From Neodontobutis hainanensis (taxonomy: Eukaryota > Chordata > Actinopteri > Gobiiformes > Odontobutidae): a stretch of DNA of 64,000 nt. Shown in pieces: positions 46,608 through 58,209 of this stretch. Position numbers and translations under genes: made by a program. The notes below the pieces were generated by a model, which was not told the origin of the DNA, did not search any database, and saw only the letters and a program-made list of their open reading frames with translations. Position 1 is the stretch's first letter. Each line of letters opens with the position of its first letter. The stretch is from the NCBI GenBank assembly GCA_024349245.1, contig JALDNG010000104.1:124001-188000 (forward strand), in the 5' to 3' direction.

Positions 46608-47410
46608 CAAGGCAATTTTATTTATAACGCACAATTGATTTATTTGGTCATTCAAAGTGCTTAACAGAAAATGTAAAGCACACAGACAAGATTTAGAATA
46701 AGAAACATAAGTAAAATACAGAAATAAAACAATTAAAAGATAAAGAATACAGATCAAACACTTTAATAATAATAATAATGATGGATTGGATTTATATTGC
46801 GCTTTTCTCCCAAGGGACCAAGGGACTCAAAGCGATTACAGGCCGTCCATTATTCATTCATACACAGTCACACACTGGTGGTGGTAAGCTACATCTGTAG
46901 CCACAGATGACCTGGGGCAGACTGACAGGGACATGGCAGCCATTTTGCGCCTACGGCCTCTCCGACCATCACCACATACATTCACTGAACATTCTTACAC
47001 ATTCATACGAGGCAAGGTGGGTTAAGTGTCTTGCCCAAGGACACAACGACAGCATGAACTGTGGGGAGAGCGGGAACCCACTACCTTCCGGTTGAAAGAC
47101 GACCGCTCTACCACTGAGCCACTGCCGCACCACTTTCAGTTGTCTTTACTGAATGTAGGCGGAGCTAAAGAGGAAGGTTTTTAACCTTGTTAAAGTTGTT
47201 TCATGTTTTTGCTGCATGAAACTTAAACGCTGCTTCACCAGGTTTAGTTCTAACTCTGGGATGTTCTCAGAGTCCGAGGAGGTTCATAAGGAACTAGCAT
47301 GTCAGAAATATATTCTGGTGCTAAACCATTAAGACTTGTAAACCAGCAGTGCTGTTTTAAAGTCTATTAAGAGCCCTTTATCATGGCTTGTGGCTTTATT
47401 TAAAATGGTA
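46608..47410. repeat. Older dispersed repeat split by a SINE
   Basis: The left part (46608-46770, GGCAATTTTATTTATAACGC, AAAGTGCTTAACAG) and right part (47135-47410, ending AAACCAGCAGTGCTG then TTTTAAAGTCTATTA) read as one teleost repeat. The SINE at 46775-47132 sits between them, with CACTTT on both sides as a possible target duplication. Confidence 0.5.
46775..47132 (-). mobile_element. Full-length tRNA-derived SINE
   Basis: The minus strand starts with a tRNA-like head (GTGGCTCAGTGGTAGAGCG as A box, GTGGGTTCCCGCTC as B-box region), then a conserved body (GTGTCCTTGGGCAAGACACT, ATGGCTGCCATGTCCC), then GAGAAAAGCGCAATATAAAT and an (ATT)n tail. It is about 358 bp and the best copy of the family in this window; other fragments lie at 19.3, 23.0, 38.3, 42.1, 53.7, 60.9 and 61.2 kb. 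Confidence 0.85.
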
Positions 47411-47419
47411 ACCTACCAA

Positions 47420-48640
47420 AGAAATAAGTGACATTGTAGGTTGGTAGTAGAGCGGGTTACCTAACCGGCCTCTGTGACCCTGCTCTGCGCTAGCTCCTCA
47501 CGTATTTAACCGCCACACCTCTCACCTGCCACGATAACAGACGCCCCTCATCACTCGGTGAATGGGACAAATTAAGATGGGATCTACGAGGGCGGCACAT
47601 GGGACAGTGGCTGTTTACAGAGCGGGTTACCTTGTTTACACTATCACAGCGGGAAGAGCAGCTGTGGCACACCGGCTATCGCTAGCATCAGGCGTACGTG
47701 TGTCTGGACACAGAGGAGGACATGATGACTATCTGCCATATAATGTGAAGAATGTTGTCCAGTGCAGGCATGTAACAAGTTTGTAGTAAGAAGCATGCCC
47801 CAGTGAATATTAGAGACATATAAGGAGGGAATGGTTAAAGGGCTGACAAACAAGGAAGACATTAGTCAGGGTTTTTACTTTACAGTAAGTTCCCAGGATG
47901 TTATTGCCACTGATCTAATTTCTTGGACAATTCTAAATAGAGCTTAAAGAAAATTGTTACTAAAAGTTTCAAACGCATTTTTGCACAAGACGTTTTTTTC
48001 TTGTCAAGTGAATCAAAGGTTAACTACGACATGTGTTAACTGTTGCACTGAAACATGCAACCCCCGAATATTACAGTTCCCACCATGTTGGCAGTCAAGA
48101 GGAACACATGTACAAAGAGATATGCTTTTGAAAATGATATGTACAAAAGCACAGACCCCTTTTTGAGACAGTGTTCTGCAGATTTATGGGAATGTGTGCA
48201 ACAACTAACCTATTCTGCATGTGTTCTATTCAAACATTTGGGGAGGAAAAAGCAAAAAGATATTATATGTAGGATTTTATCCATTACATTTGTTGCAACC
48301 ACACCATCCACCCCTAAAAGTATCCAGTGACCTTTCCTGTTTATCACATCACATTACAGCTTACCATAAACGTCCAGCTCTGAGTTCAGGACCAGACTGA
48401 TGCCATCTTGTGATAATCTCTTGTTAAATACTGCATGAATGCATTGTCAATATTTATCACTGTACTTCCCTTTTATCTATTTATGTTTTTATTTTTTTCT
48501 CTGTGCTGTAATAAACACTTTCTCTATTTTAGTGGCAGCCATTACTTCCTTGTTGACATTAGCGCGGACCAATGAGAACGTCCACAAGACCTTGCATCAT
48601 GTAAGCGTGTGATTGGGCAAATAATGCATTCATTTATTTT
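47420..48640. other. Intergenic, no gene seen
   Basis: A GC-richer, repeat-free patch at about 47450-47720 has no convincing open frame or splice pair. Confidence 0.4.
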
Positions 48641-48644
48641 CTTC

Positions 48645-48790
48645 CACTTAGGGGTCGCGGGTGACTGGAGCCTATCCCAGTAACCTTGAGCCTAACAGTG
48701 GCCAGCTAGTCGCAGGGCTAACACTTAGAGGCAGATACAAATAGACAAACATTCACTCTCACATTCATTCACTAGGGATTCTTTAAATTT
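48645..48790 (+). repeat. Dispersed teleost repeat fragment
   Basis: The words GGGTCGCGGGTGACTGGAGC, CTATCCCAG, GTCGCAGGGCTAACAC and CATTCACTCTCACATTCA in this order are typical of a very common fish repeat. Confidence 0.6.
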
Positions 48791-48799
48791 GGGAACTAT

Positions 48800-50330
48800 A
48801 GGGATTCAGACACTCAAAAAATGGTGGCAAAGCAAATTGATCAGCTGAGATTCAGCTACAAGCACATATAAGCCATTTACATTTTTCTAAAAACACAGAC
48901 CAAACAGCAAGCAAACAAAAAATGGTGGGGCCAAAATATGTCAAATTTTGCCCTATTCTTTATAATGGAAACTCTAATACACTAATAGTTTTGGTTTGTT
49001 TAACATTAGAAGAATTATATTTGGTGCAGGTAATATTGACATGTGTGGCTGTAATTTAAAATAGTATTTGAGCTGCAACTGCCTTAATTCAAATACTGTA
49101 TATTTTTTTAAGGCAGAAATATTTTTGGGGTAATTTTGCTGTTTTCCATCTTGATTTATTCTGAAACTCTAACATGTACATTGAAAACAATTCTGGGAAA
49201 TCTCAGAAGTGTCCCCTTCATTTTGACACCAGAATTATTGAAATACACCTTGCAGTTACAGAGATACAGTCAATTTACTGTGGACATGTCCTTTTCGAGC
49301 AGACACACCAAAAAACAGGCTCAGGTCTAAAGGGTTAAAATCCTTCTCAATAAAGCCTAGTCTTAAGGTCTTGTGTCTTTACAGTTGATAGTTATTACAA
49401 TATGCTATTAGGTGATAAACAGTTACAAAAAATGCAAGTTGTCTATTTTATAAAAATGAGAGGAGAGTACAGATGTATTTTCTTTAACTTCGGTTGCACG
49501 AGTGACCTAAATTTATGCATATCAGAGTATATAAACATTAATTTTATAAATAAAAAAATTACAGCTTGTAAACATCACCCCAATGTGATTCTAGTGTTAG
49601 TTTTATTCTTGTCAGACCCCACTCGAGTGTTTTCTCTCATGTGCGGGCCTATATTCCATTGTACCCCAGTGTGTGTTTACAGCAGAGGAAGGAATGTCTG
49701 GCAGTCAGGGCCCATTTCTATAAGACAAATGACTCTCTGTGGACCAATCACACGTGTACAGTTGGATATACATAAACCAGAGTGATGTATTATCTGCTGC
49801 CACCGCTTAATGAGAATCACCTCTGAACCCAGCACGGAGCCATCCAGGAATGTGCACCATTCAAAACAGCCGTGTCACTGTTTACCCTGATCCCTCTGAA
49901 GTCATGACACCGGCCCGAAAATCAATAGAGTGTTACCAACGCCGCGCCAAAGAAAGGGTTCACCTCGTCTCGCCGCTGGCCCTGTTTCCTTCCTGCTGTT
50001 TGGCTGTGGCTAGACTCCATGTTGTTGTAGTATCAGGCCAGGCACGTTTGGACTGGCATTGCAGATAGGCTGCGCTCTGTCCCCGGTCTGTGTCCCCCGC
50101 CGGTCGCTCAGGTCCCTGCAAAACAAAACCAGGAAGAGCAGGAATGTACCCGCGTTAGATGCCTTACTGTAAGACTGGACTGAGCAGTACAGGAGGACAA
50201 ACATGCTTAAGTTTAGACAAATAAGACATTGTAATGAATCATGGTTGTTGATGTGTCTTGTTATGAAATGTGATTTTGGAGTATTTTATTGTATAATTAA
50301 CTTTCTTAAGTGTGACAATGAAGAAACTTG
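48800..50330. other. Intergenic, no gene seen
   Basis: A 127-codon plus-strand open frame at 49402 has no recognisable domain or exon context. A GC-richer patch lies at 49900-50110. Confidence 0.4.
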
Positions 50331-50369
50331 TGAACCTCAAGTTCTGTGGACACACAGACTGTCAATCTC

Positions 50370-51090
50370 ACACTCCCCCCTTCCCTCACTTGTGAACAAG
50401 ACCCCAAGATACTTGAACTTCTCTACTTGAGGCAGGAGCTCTCCACCAACCTGGAGTTGAGAAGCCACCCTTTTCCGACTAAGAACCATGGTCTCAGACT
50501 TGGAGGTGCTGATCCTCATCCGAGCCGCTTCACACTCGGCTGAAAACTGTCCCAGTGCACACTGAAGGTCCTGGCTTGATGGAGCCAACAGGACAACATC
50601 ATCTGCAAAAAGCAGAGAAGAGATCCTGTGGTCCCCAAACCAGACTCCTTTTGACCCTTGGCTGCACCTAGAAATCCTGTCCATAAAGATAATGAACAGG
50701 ACTGGTGACAAAGGGCAGCCCTGCTGGAGTCTAACATGCACTAGGAACAGGTCTGACTTACTGCCGTCAATGCGAACCAAGCTCCTGCTCCGGTCGTACA
50801 GGGACCGGATAGCCCTTAGCAAAGGGCCCCGGACCCCATATTCCCAGAGCACCCCCCACAGGGCACCACGAGGGACACAATCAAATGCCTTCTCCAGATC
50901 CACAAAGCACATGTGGACTGGTTGGGCAAACTCCCATAATCCCTCCAGCTCCCTGGAGAGGGTATAGAGCTGCTCCAGTGTTCCACGACCGGGACGAAAA
51001 CTGCATTGTTCCTCCTGGAACCGAGGTTCAACTATCATTCTCCTCTCCAGTACCCTGGCATAGACTTTACCGGGAAAGCTAATAATATTC
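50370..51090 (-). pseudogene. Non-LTR retrotransposon (LINE) reverse transcriptase fragment
   Basis: A nearly uninterrupted frame of about 240 codons encodes KVYARVLERR, FRPGRGTLEQLYTL, FVDLEKAFDCVPR (first catalytic Asp), QQGCPLSPVLF, LLFADDVVLLAPS (catalytic DD), and FKYLGVLFTSEG. This is the RT core of a teleost LINE; the clade is not assigned. It is cut at both ends (no endonuclease, no 3' tail), so it is inactive, but it is little decayed and hence fairly young. Confidence 0.9.
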
Positions 51091-51099
51091 TGTATTATT

Positions 51100-53670
51100 A
51101 GATCATTTTTGGGCAAGGGTGAGAAAAAGGGAATGCCAAATAGATAATTGGTTTATATGATATGCATTCATCCAGACAAGACATTCTGCATCATATCATC
51201 ATTTAAAAAGCTGTCCTTATTGGTGGTAACTTCTTTCCAGCAATCAGAAAAAAACAAACAAATAAGTGGGGCACATTCTATCATTAACAAAGCAACAAAG
51301 GTAGATGCAATTTGTGTATGTCATTCTGTGATACACCAATGTGAGCAGACAAACCTAACTAGAGCCATCTACAATTATCATTTGTACCTCCCTCCCTTAT
51401 CACTTTAGGAAGAACAAACACTTCAACATTTAACGCTGTGACCCCATAAGCAACAAGGAGTGCCTATATAGTCAAAAACTATCACAGTCACACAGTCTTA
51501 ATGTATATATAAGCTCAGAGAAAAAACAATATCTTTATCACATGAGGACTTAAAACAATGTGTTTGTTATGGCAACGCTCTGATTAAAGTTGTAATCTCT
51601 ATCAGCTCCAGGCCAACATCAGACGTTTTTCTGTTTCTCCTTTGTTTCTGTTCCTGGCCCGTTTCTCTTTGGCGCTGCAAAGAATGTCAGAGGAATGCAG
51701 AAGCGCGTCCTGTTTTCATTCCTCAGTCTTAGTCAGCTTTTCGCACTTTTTGACCACAGCGGAGGGCAACAGGGAATCTCACTGACGTCAGGCTCAAGAG
51801 TGTGGAAGTCAGTGCATGAGGTAAACGGGAAGACACAGGTGCATTTGAACATGACTTGGCTGAGGTTCTCCTACCACACATTATGCAATTTTATTAGCAA
51901 ACCAAAAATAAATCCATTTTTCCAGAGGCTATATTACACATCAGGGCTATCTGCAGCACCCTTCCTAAAGTCAAAGGGAAAGCAGATAAATAAGTAAACC
52001 ACAAAAGATAAAAAAATAATATTCAGATAGGGTGGCATTTCAGTATAACATTCATCGATAACAAACTAAACACTACTAGAGAGAAATAAAAGCTTAAAAA
52101 ATGTGAAACCTGAGCACACAGCAGCCATTTTAATCTGTTCTGCAGCCCAACCATGTGTCTCATTTTGTGATATTATCATTTGCAATTTGGTGACCTTTAT
52201 TGACATTTGACAACCTGTGGCAAGCTATGTTATCTTTAATACTGATTGTATTGTTTTATTTCATCTGTTAAGCTAAGTAAATGCATTCAATCATTTGGGG
52301 ACCATTAGACTTTTCAAAGATAAAACATATATTAATATTTATTATAAATGTGGGATGTACCGATATCTGTTGGAGTAAGTGTAGCTTGCAAATTCCACAG
52401 CTCATACTACTTTTTGTGCATGTGAACAGCTATGGTAGCCCTGCAGGGACATGCTGTCTATGAAAAAAAAACTGTGGAAATAGGTCTGCAACAACAAATT
52501 TAAAACAAATTAATTTCAGTTTATACATGCCCTCAACTTTATAAATGTTCTTCTTCTCCAGCAGTGCTCAGTTTGTTCAGTAATGGAATTTCCACTGGCT
52601 TCTATTGAGCTTTAAATGCCTATTTTTCCAATACAGATGAGACAAAGTGTTATTTTAAGGTGATTATACACAATTTAAACCCTAATTGTGACTTGTGTTA
52701 TATTTTATTCATCAACCATATTCTAAGACAAGTAATGCTTTTTGAACCTGGTTTTTGCTACACATAACTTGGTCATTTATAATATTTTGTTGTTTTGTTT
52801 ATGTTATAACTAAACTTGATAAGTTGCTTAAACTATTTAATTTGACTAGTTTGTAAACTTAAAAACGTAAGTATTGATAAGAAAGTATATGTTTTTGCAA
52901 AAAATCTGAAAACCTGACGAAGCCAGTTTAACAAATGCTCTAACACCTTGCCTTTGTAAGTTCATATGAAGCCAGTCTTTTTCAGGCAGAAAAGAAATGT
53001 GCCAGCTCCGACCAAGAGTGTCCTGGAGATATGTGGAAGTCACCAACATCCTCTTTAATAAATACTTCCTCAGCTCACGTCGCTCTCGCTCTGCACTCTA
53101 TCTTAAGTAAACATCGGCTTCCAGAGCAGCAGACAACAGACCCCCACCACCACCACAACTACTGAGGACAGATAACCACCACATGTTACACTGTGTACAA
53201 CAGACACTGTGTGTGGCCGTCATGTACCTCTCAGTCTGCAAACAACGTCTGTGGGTCTGTAGAGGTGACTGGCTAACAGTTACACAATGGTCCTTTAAGG
53301 TTTGACAGTCAGAGCTTCCATAAAATATTATGGAAGCCTATTTTGTTCAATAGGTGGACCTCAAAGATATTTTTCTGTCTGGACAATGTATATTTGAGTC
53401 ATGACCTATTTTCCCCACACCCAGAGCAACTAATCCACAGCTCCGGGATAGTCACTACAGGAGGGGTGACTGTCAATCACGCAAATTTTGAAAACGCTTG
53501 TCCAAACATGTGCAGTTTGTTCCTGAAATGCTTTATGACTTGACTGCCATGCATATTAAAATTACCTTTTCAAAGTCACATCAAACTCAACTAGCTTATA
53601 AGACTCCATTGTATCTTCATAAGTGACACCACTGTCTCTTGGTCCACTTACATTGTTCTACAGTAATTAC
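51100..53670. other. Intergenic, no gene seen
   Basis: AT-rich sequence; no recognised element with clear ends. Confidence 0.45.
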
Positions 53671-53682
53671 CAGAGTTACAGC

Positions 53683-53760
53683 CACTGAAGGCAAGGTGGG
53701 TTAAATGTCTTGCCCAAGGACACAACAACAGTATGAACTGTGGAGAGATCATGATACACC
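53683..53760 (-). mobile_element. SINE fragment
   Basis: Contains GGCAAGGTGGGTTAAATGTC, TTGCCCAAGGACACAAC and AGTATGAACTGTGGAGAG, the body of the 46775-47132 SINE; head and tail lost. Confidence 0.7.
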
Positions 53761-54648
53761 ATATACTTTACTATCAGTGATGACATGCAATTTTGTCTTG
53801 GAGAAAATGTAAAAATGTAAAATTCTCCTTTTATAACATGTATTATCTATATACTGTATATATTATACTATACACTAGTGAATAAAACAAAAAAGTCAAA
53901 AACAGGTGTAATTCTCATACAGTTTTATTTTCTTATAGTCGACTCCATTCATACAATTATAAATACACTCTGTAATAAGTTAGAGAATAAATAAATGCTT
54001 TACGGTTATAACTAGCTTTTTATAATAAAGTAAACATAAGAAAACAATTCCTAATGTAAAATAATGGGATAAAAAGTGGGAAAAATGAAGGTTTGTCTCC
54101 ATTTCCTGTTTTCCACAGTCACTTGGGACAAATGGATGGAGTAGACACAAGGAACAACAGCTTTACAGCACAAGCATAATGTCCCAGTGGCTAATTACGG
54201 AAGAATTAAGGAACCATTGTGTTTTTTGGCACACTGCGGGTCATTGAAACCTTCTGCCTTATCGTCAATCAAAACAGAAGCAGACCCATAAACAATAGCA
54301 CAAACACAATGGGGTGACTGTAGCCGTAAGAAGATTGTTGACAAATGGGTTTGACAAGTGAAGTTTGAAAAACAATAAAAATAAATGGACATGAGCTAAG
54401 GGTTTGTCAGATAATTCCCAAAAGGTTTGACTCACTAAGTTTAAAGAAGCTGCCGTTTTCAAGTACTACCTGATTACAAACAAGCCCAAATATCAAGCGG
54501 AACAACGTGCTCTGATACAGAGGAATATTCAACCAAAACAACGGTTGATTGAGGGATACACAAGTAAACAGTCAAAGAAATACAACTCTTGAATTTGGCT
54601 ATGTCCACACTGATGCACTTCTAGATGGCATAGTAAAATCAATCACCT

Positions 54649-55241
54649 TTTATTTATATCTAAATATTTTTTTAAGTCCCATATTAATATTATGTTAATG
54701 TCATTTATTATTGTTATTCCTTTTTCAATCAAAATCATTTTGTGCATTTTTGTATGCCTTATTAAAAGTAACTGTAACAATATAAAATGCGAGTAAGGTG
54801 CTGTAAAAATGGGGAAAAAAAACTAAAAAGTTTGACTTGAATTAAAAATGCATTTGTGTGGACATCGCTTTAGCATTGGTCCTACAGTGTAATCCAGCCA
54901 GTTCTGGAGACAAATCAGAGGTCCGTGAATAAGCAACCAAAGAATAAAGTCAGTGATTGGTTTCCAACTTGTCCGGATATTACTGCCTGTTTCTGGAGCT
55001 CTTTGTTTGGTGTGTATACGCTCATACATTCAAGACAGTTAAAAAAATGTCTCTTCACACTTCAATCTTTGCTCTTGCTTCTGCTTCTTTCCCAGCCGAT
55101 CTGTGAATCTTGATGGCCTGCGCTGTTGCCTTGCTCTGCCTCAGCATCCATTCAACACTACGTTCCTAAATCGTGATGCTTGCACACGGCAGCTGGAGGA
55201 CGTCTATCCATGAACGGTACGCCAATGAAACTTCTTGTCCT
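54649..55241 (-). other. edn2: edn2 3' untranslated region (end tentative)
   Basis: No minus-strand AATAAA occurs in the first 500 nt after the stop. Candidates are at about 54703-54708 and at 54654-54649 (TTTATT on the plus strand). I infer a 3' UTR of about 0.5-0.6 kb. Confidence 0.4.
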
Positions 55242-55323
55242 CTATCGTATAGTCCAGTTCTTTAGCTGTTTGACTTTAGCAGGGTTTGCTTTGGACGGCA
55301 CTGCATTGGACTTGACCACAGAT
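55242..55323 (-). CDS. edn2: edn2 exon 5 (terminal coding exon)
   Basis: The acceptor is ATCTTCCCGACAG. Encodes SVVKSNAVPSKANPAKVKQL then KNWTIR and TAG. A basic, weakly conserved C-terminal propeptide as in other endothelin precursors. Confidence 0.78.
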
Positions 55324-56721
55324 CTGTCGGGAAGATATAATAAAACAGGTTAGGACATTTAGACCCGTTAATACCAGAGGGATGTCTAGCTTTCTGATGA
55401 TGACCCTTTTGCCAAGGTCTTTAAGCCATGTGACTAAAGAGCTCCGAAATCAAAATGTGTACGTGGGCACTGCTGAAATACTGAACTTTTCTCACCTGAG
55501 ATATCGCAGTAGTTTGTTGTTTGATAGTCTTGAAGATTTCATAGCTGAATCTGTGACGTCAGCTTTTGGAGGGCCTGAGCTGTGGATAGAAAAACATAAT
55601 TATAAGAAATATGCCTTAAAGGATTAGCCACCTTTGCCCTGTGTTGTTTACTTAAAGCAAAAGCAGTTCATGGTCATGGTCATAGAACATTTGCTCGTCT
55701 TTCCAAACTGATATAATAATGGCAGGAATGCAGGCTTCATTCAGGATAACATCTTGACTATGACTAATTCATACCAGTGCTTTATGACAGACTCAACATG
55801 CATTCCTTTAAGGGAGACATAGACTGTCTAAAAATAATATCAGGGTTAATACTTAAGTTGTAAGAAATGCGGGCCATTACCTGCACAATGTCTGTGACCC
55901 CTATACAGTTGGGATTTATCAAAGACTCAATTGTTTCAGTACTTTTATGAGTCATCTCTACATAAACAGGGTGTACAGACGCTGCACGCGCGGCCGCCAG
56001 CGGGACGACAACTATAGGATAGTTTCATAATGTTTCAAAGAAAAGGGAGGGCGCTCACCTTTTCTGGCAGAAATCGGAGCAGGTTGTATCGTCGGGGCTG
56101 GCGCACTGGCAGCGGTTGGCCGAGCGGCGCCGACGGGAGAAGGGACTTCCCAGGCCATAAGGAAGGACTTTACTGTAAACGGAAATGGAAATGTATTGTT
56201 ATTATTAAAAACAGTTTCTGATAAATCAGGCTAGAAATGATGATTGGAAGATTGGGAGAATTTTGTGACAAAGCATTCAAGATTTCTTTCAACTATTTGT
56301 GCTACTCTCTGGTTTATAGAGTAATAATGTTTTAAAGAAAAAAGTTTTTTATATATGAAAGTAAAACAACAGTTTTGGTATAGTTTAGAAAGAACATTGT
56401 TACGTTTGGAAAATGAAAATATTGTTAGAGGTTATGCCCAATTTTTTTAATGCTAATCACTGGCACATATAATATCTAACTATGATTCATCCATTACAGT
56501 AACCTTTCACTGCCGATGTTTAGCTTAGTTAAGTTCATAAATTAGAGTTTAGAAACTATGTAGTTACATTTAGAAGACAACACTTTATGGGTAATTACTA
56601 TTCCCAGTATTTGTTGTACTTTTACATTGTATTATAAAACCCCAAACCCTCTTTGTTAACCTTCACCAGGTTTACAGCTAGCCTAAACATAACATAACCA
56701 TATATACCATATACCAGAAAG

Positions 56722-56809
<88 letters not shown>

Positions 56810-58052
56810 CTTTCTGGCTGTTCTTAGATACATAATTTTTGAAATGAAAGCAACACTGTACACTTTTTTACCCTAAAGCACATTTTCTGAAAATTATGTG
56901 CCAAAGCCATTTTTATGGAACCACATCATGAAAACACAGAAGGATAACTTATATATTATATATAGTCAGTAACTTTTATAGACAAACCGGCTGCAATATG
57001 CTTGTTAAGATTTGATAGTCCTATATAATTTTGACTTTATATGAGTTCTAATTGAGAGCAATAACATAAACACAAGCTACATTTATTATAATATTGTGTG
57101 CCATATTTGTGTTTATTGTATGCCATATTTGTGTTTTAGAAAACAACACTTTGCACATCTATGTTTTTGAAAACACATTTGATTTAGGCAATCAAGTTTG
57201 AATAGAATCTCTTTAAGCCCATAAATAAAGTAATACATTATGAAACCAAGATGCCTTACCTGGGCGTATTGACCCAGATAATATCCAGGTGGCAGAAGTA
57301 AATGCACTCCTTATCGTCCCAGCTGTTACAGGAGCAGCGCTTGGTCCTGACACGGTGTGAATGTGGACTCTCAGCAGCCGTCTCAGCCTGTCCCGATAAG
57401 GGTAGCCCGCAACCTGCATAAAGGAGCTCCAGGTTAGAAAGCCCAGAGTGACATGTATGCCTCCAAACATCTGTGAAAGCCTGACGAGAGCTGTTCAACA
57501 AATGGAATGTTGATACATGCATTGTTTCAATGAGAGCGATTACTGCGCAATAAAAGGTGTATGACTTATCAAAGGTAAATATTCCCTTGACTTCTGAGAG
57601 CAGAGTTTCTATTGTGTTATTGATTTGTAATAACAGGGACAGGCTTAAAACAATCTGACAGTATTAGATCCATTTTAAAATTATAGGGTTCTGTCTTGGC
57701 TCTGAGTGGTTTTAAGATATTGAGGTTTAAAGTTGTGACACAAAAAGTAAAAAAAAAGTGACAAATTCCAAATTATGCCAAATACGACACTAATAAGCTT
57801 GAGAAGATGTTATTAACTCAATTTTCAAAGTTTGACTGTAAGAAATGTATGATAAAACATAGCTGAATATGAAGTTACAAGATTTGGAACCAATGAGTTT
57901 AAATTGCAATATTAAAAACAATCTTGTTGCACTATAACACATATTTGTAAACTAGACTTAAAAACAACATTAAATCAATATTATTCACCTTCATCTAGAG
58001 CCACAATGATGATGATGAGCAAAGCCAACGTCTTGCACAAAAGCCGAGCCAT
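55242..58052 (-). CDS. edn2: Preproendothelin, best match endothelin-2 (spliced, 5 exons)
   Basis: Secreted precursor of a 21-residue vasoactive peptide acting on endothelin GPCRs. Exons 58052-57989, 57413-57260, 56172-56059, 55579-55496 and 55323-55242 join in frame to 498 nt (165 residues), near the usual 178 of human EDN2. Order: signal peptide (about 1-20, with an LALLIIIIVAL core), furin site RTKR (44-47), endothelin (48-68, four Cys at positions 1, 3, 11, 15, ending HLDIIW), ECE cleavage W68-V69, VNTP, LPYGLGSPFS, RRRR (86-89), and the endothelin-like domain RCQCASPDDTTCSDFC (93-108) with the same Cys spacing. Tryptophan at endothelin position 6 favours EDN2 over EDN1 (Leu) and EDN3 (Tyr). 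Residue 7 (Asp) is unusual. Linkage to phactr4 also fits EDN2; edn4 of fishes cannot be fully excluded. Confidence 0.92.
55496..55579 (-). CDS. edn2: edn2 exon 4
   Basis: A strong acceptor (GTTTTTCTATCCACAG) and donor (CTCAG followed by GTGAGA). It encodes SGPPKADVTDSAMKSSRLSN followed by NKLLRYL, in the phase required by both neighbours. Low conservation is normal for this part of the precursor. Confidence 0.8.
56059..56172 (-). CDS. edn2: edn2 exon 3 (big-endothelin end and endothelin-like domain)
   Basis: The acceptor is TTTCCGTTTACAG and the donor AAAAG followed by GTGAGC. It encodes VLPYGLGSPFS, RRRR, then the second cysteine domain. Counting from the first endothelin cysteine, big-endothelin ends after 38 residues before RRRR, the same length as mammalian big-ET-1. 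Confidence 0.92.
56714..56817. repeat. 104-bp perfect palindrome with (AT)42 core
   Basis: CCAGAAAGAA (56714-56723), 84 bp of alternating AT, then TTCTTTCTGG (56808-56817). The flanks are exact reverse complements, so the whole unit is self-complementary. Intron 2 of edn2. Confidence 0.95.
57260..57413 (-). CDS. edn2: edn2 exon 2 (furin site and mature endothelin)
   Basis: The acceptor is TCCTTTATGCAG and the donor CCCAG followed by GTAAGG. It encodes the short propeptide, RTKR, the whole 21-residue peptide and VNTP, the same exon content as in other vertebrate EDN genes. Confidence 0.95.
57274..57336 (-). other. edn2: Mature endothelin peptide (21 residues)
   Basis: Starts directly after R-T-K-R. 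Begins CSCNSWDDKEC and ends YFCHLDIIW. Disulfides are expected between Cys 1-15 and 3-11. D8, K9, E10 and the hydrophobic C-terminus needed for receptor activation are intact. Relative to mammalian ET-2 the differences I see are at positions 4, 7 and 12. Confidence 0.93.
57989..58052 (-). CDS. edn2: edn2 exon 1 (signal peptide)
   Basis: ATG at 58052; encodes MARLLCKTLALLIIIIVALD plus E and one base; donor AAG followed by GTGAAT. The hydrophobic core is typical of a cleaved signal peptide. Confidence 0.9.
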
Positions 58053-58139
58053 CTTCTGCAGAGTAAAGTTTAGAAAAACTCTCGCTGTAAGAGAACGTAA
58101 AAGTCCCGTGTGTGTCAGACCTGGAGAGCAACAGGTGCT

Positions 58140-58200
58140 TTGTGTTCATGTTCTGCTGCAGGACGTCCTCTTATAGCCCCGTCCTGCAGTGACATCACCG
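58140..58200 (-). promoter_or_regulatory. edn2: edn2 core promoter with TATA box
   Basis: On the minus strand GGGGCTATAAGAGG carries a TATA box at 58175-58171, about 120 bp before the ATG, putting the start near 58143. A CRE/AP-1-like TGATGTCA lies just upstream (about 58187-58194). TATA-driven transcription is known for endothelin genes. Confidence 0.65.
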
Positions 58201-58209
58201 TGAGGGCCC

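Noticed and set aside
47450..47790. GC-richer patch as a coding exon
   Set aside because: Several short frames on both strands, none with a family match or paired splice sites.
55400..55550. Alternative edn2 exon-4 acceptor within CTGACGTCACAG
   Set aside because: It would leave phase 0 and break the join to the terminal exon; the upstream pyrimidine-rich acceptor at 55581-55580 keeps the frame.
56678..56863. Ile-Tyr repeat open frame
   Set aside because: Translation of the AT dinucleotide repeat.
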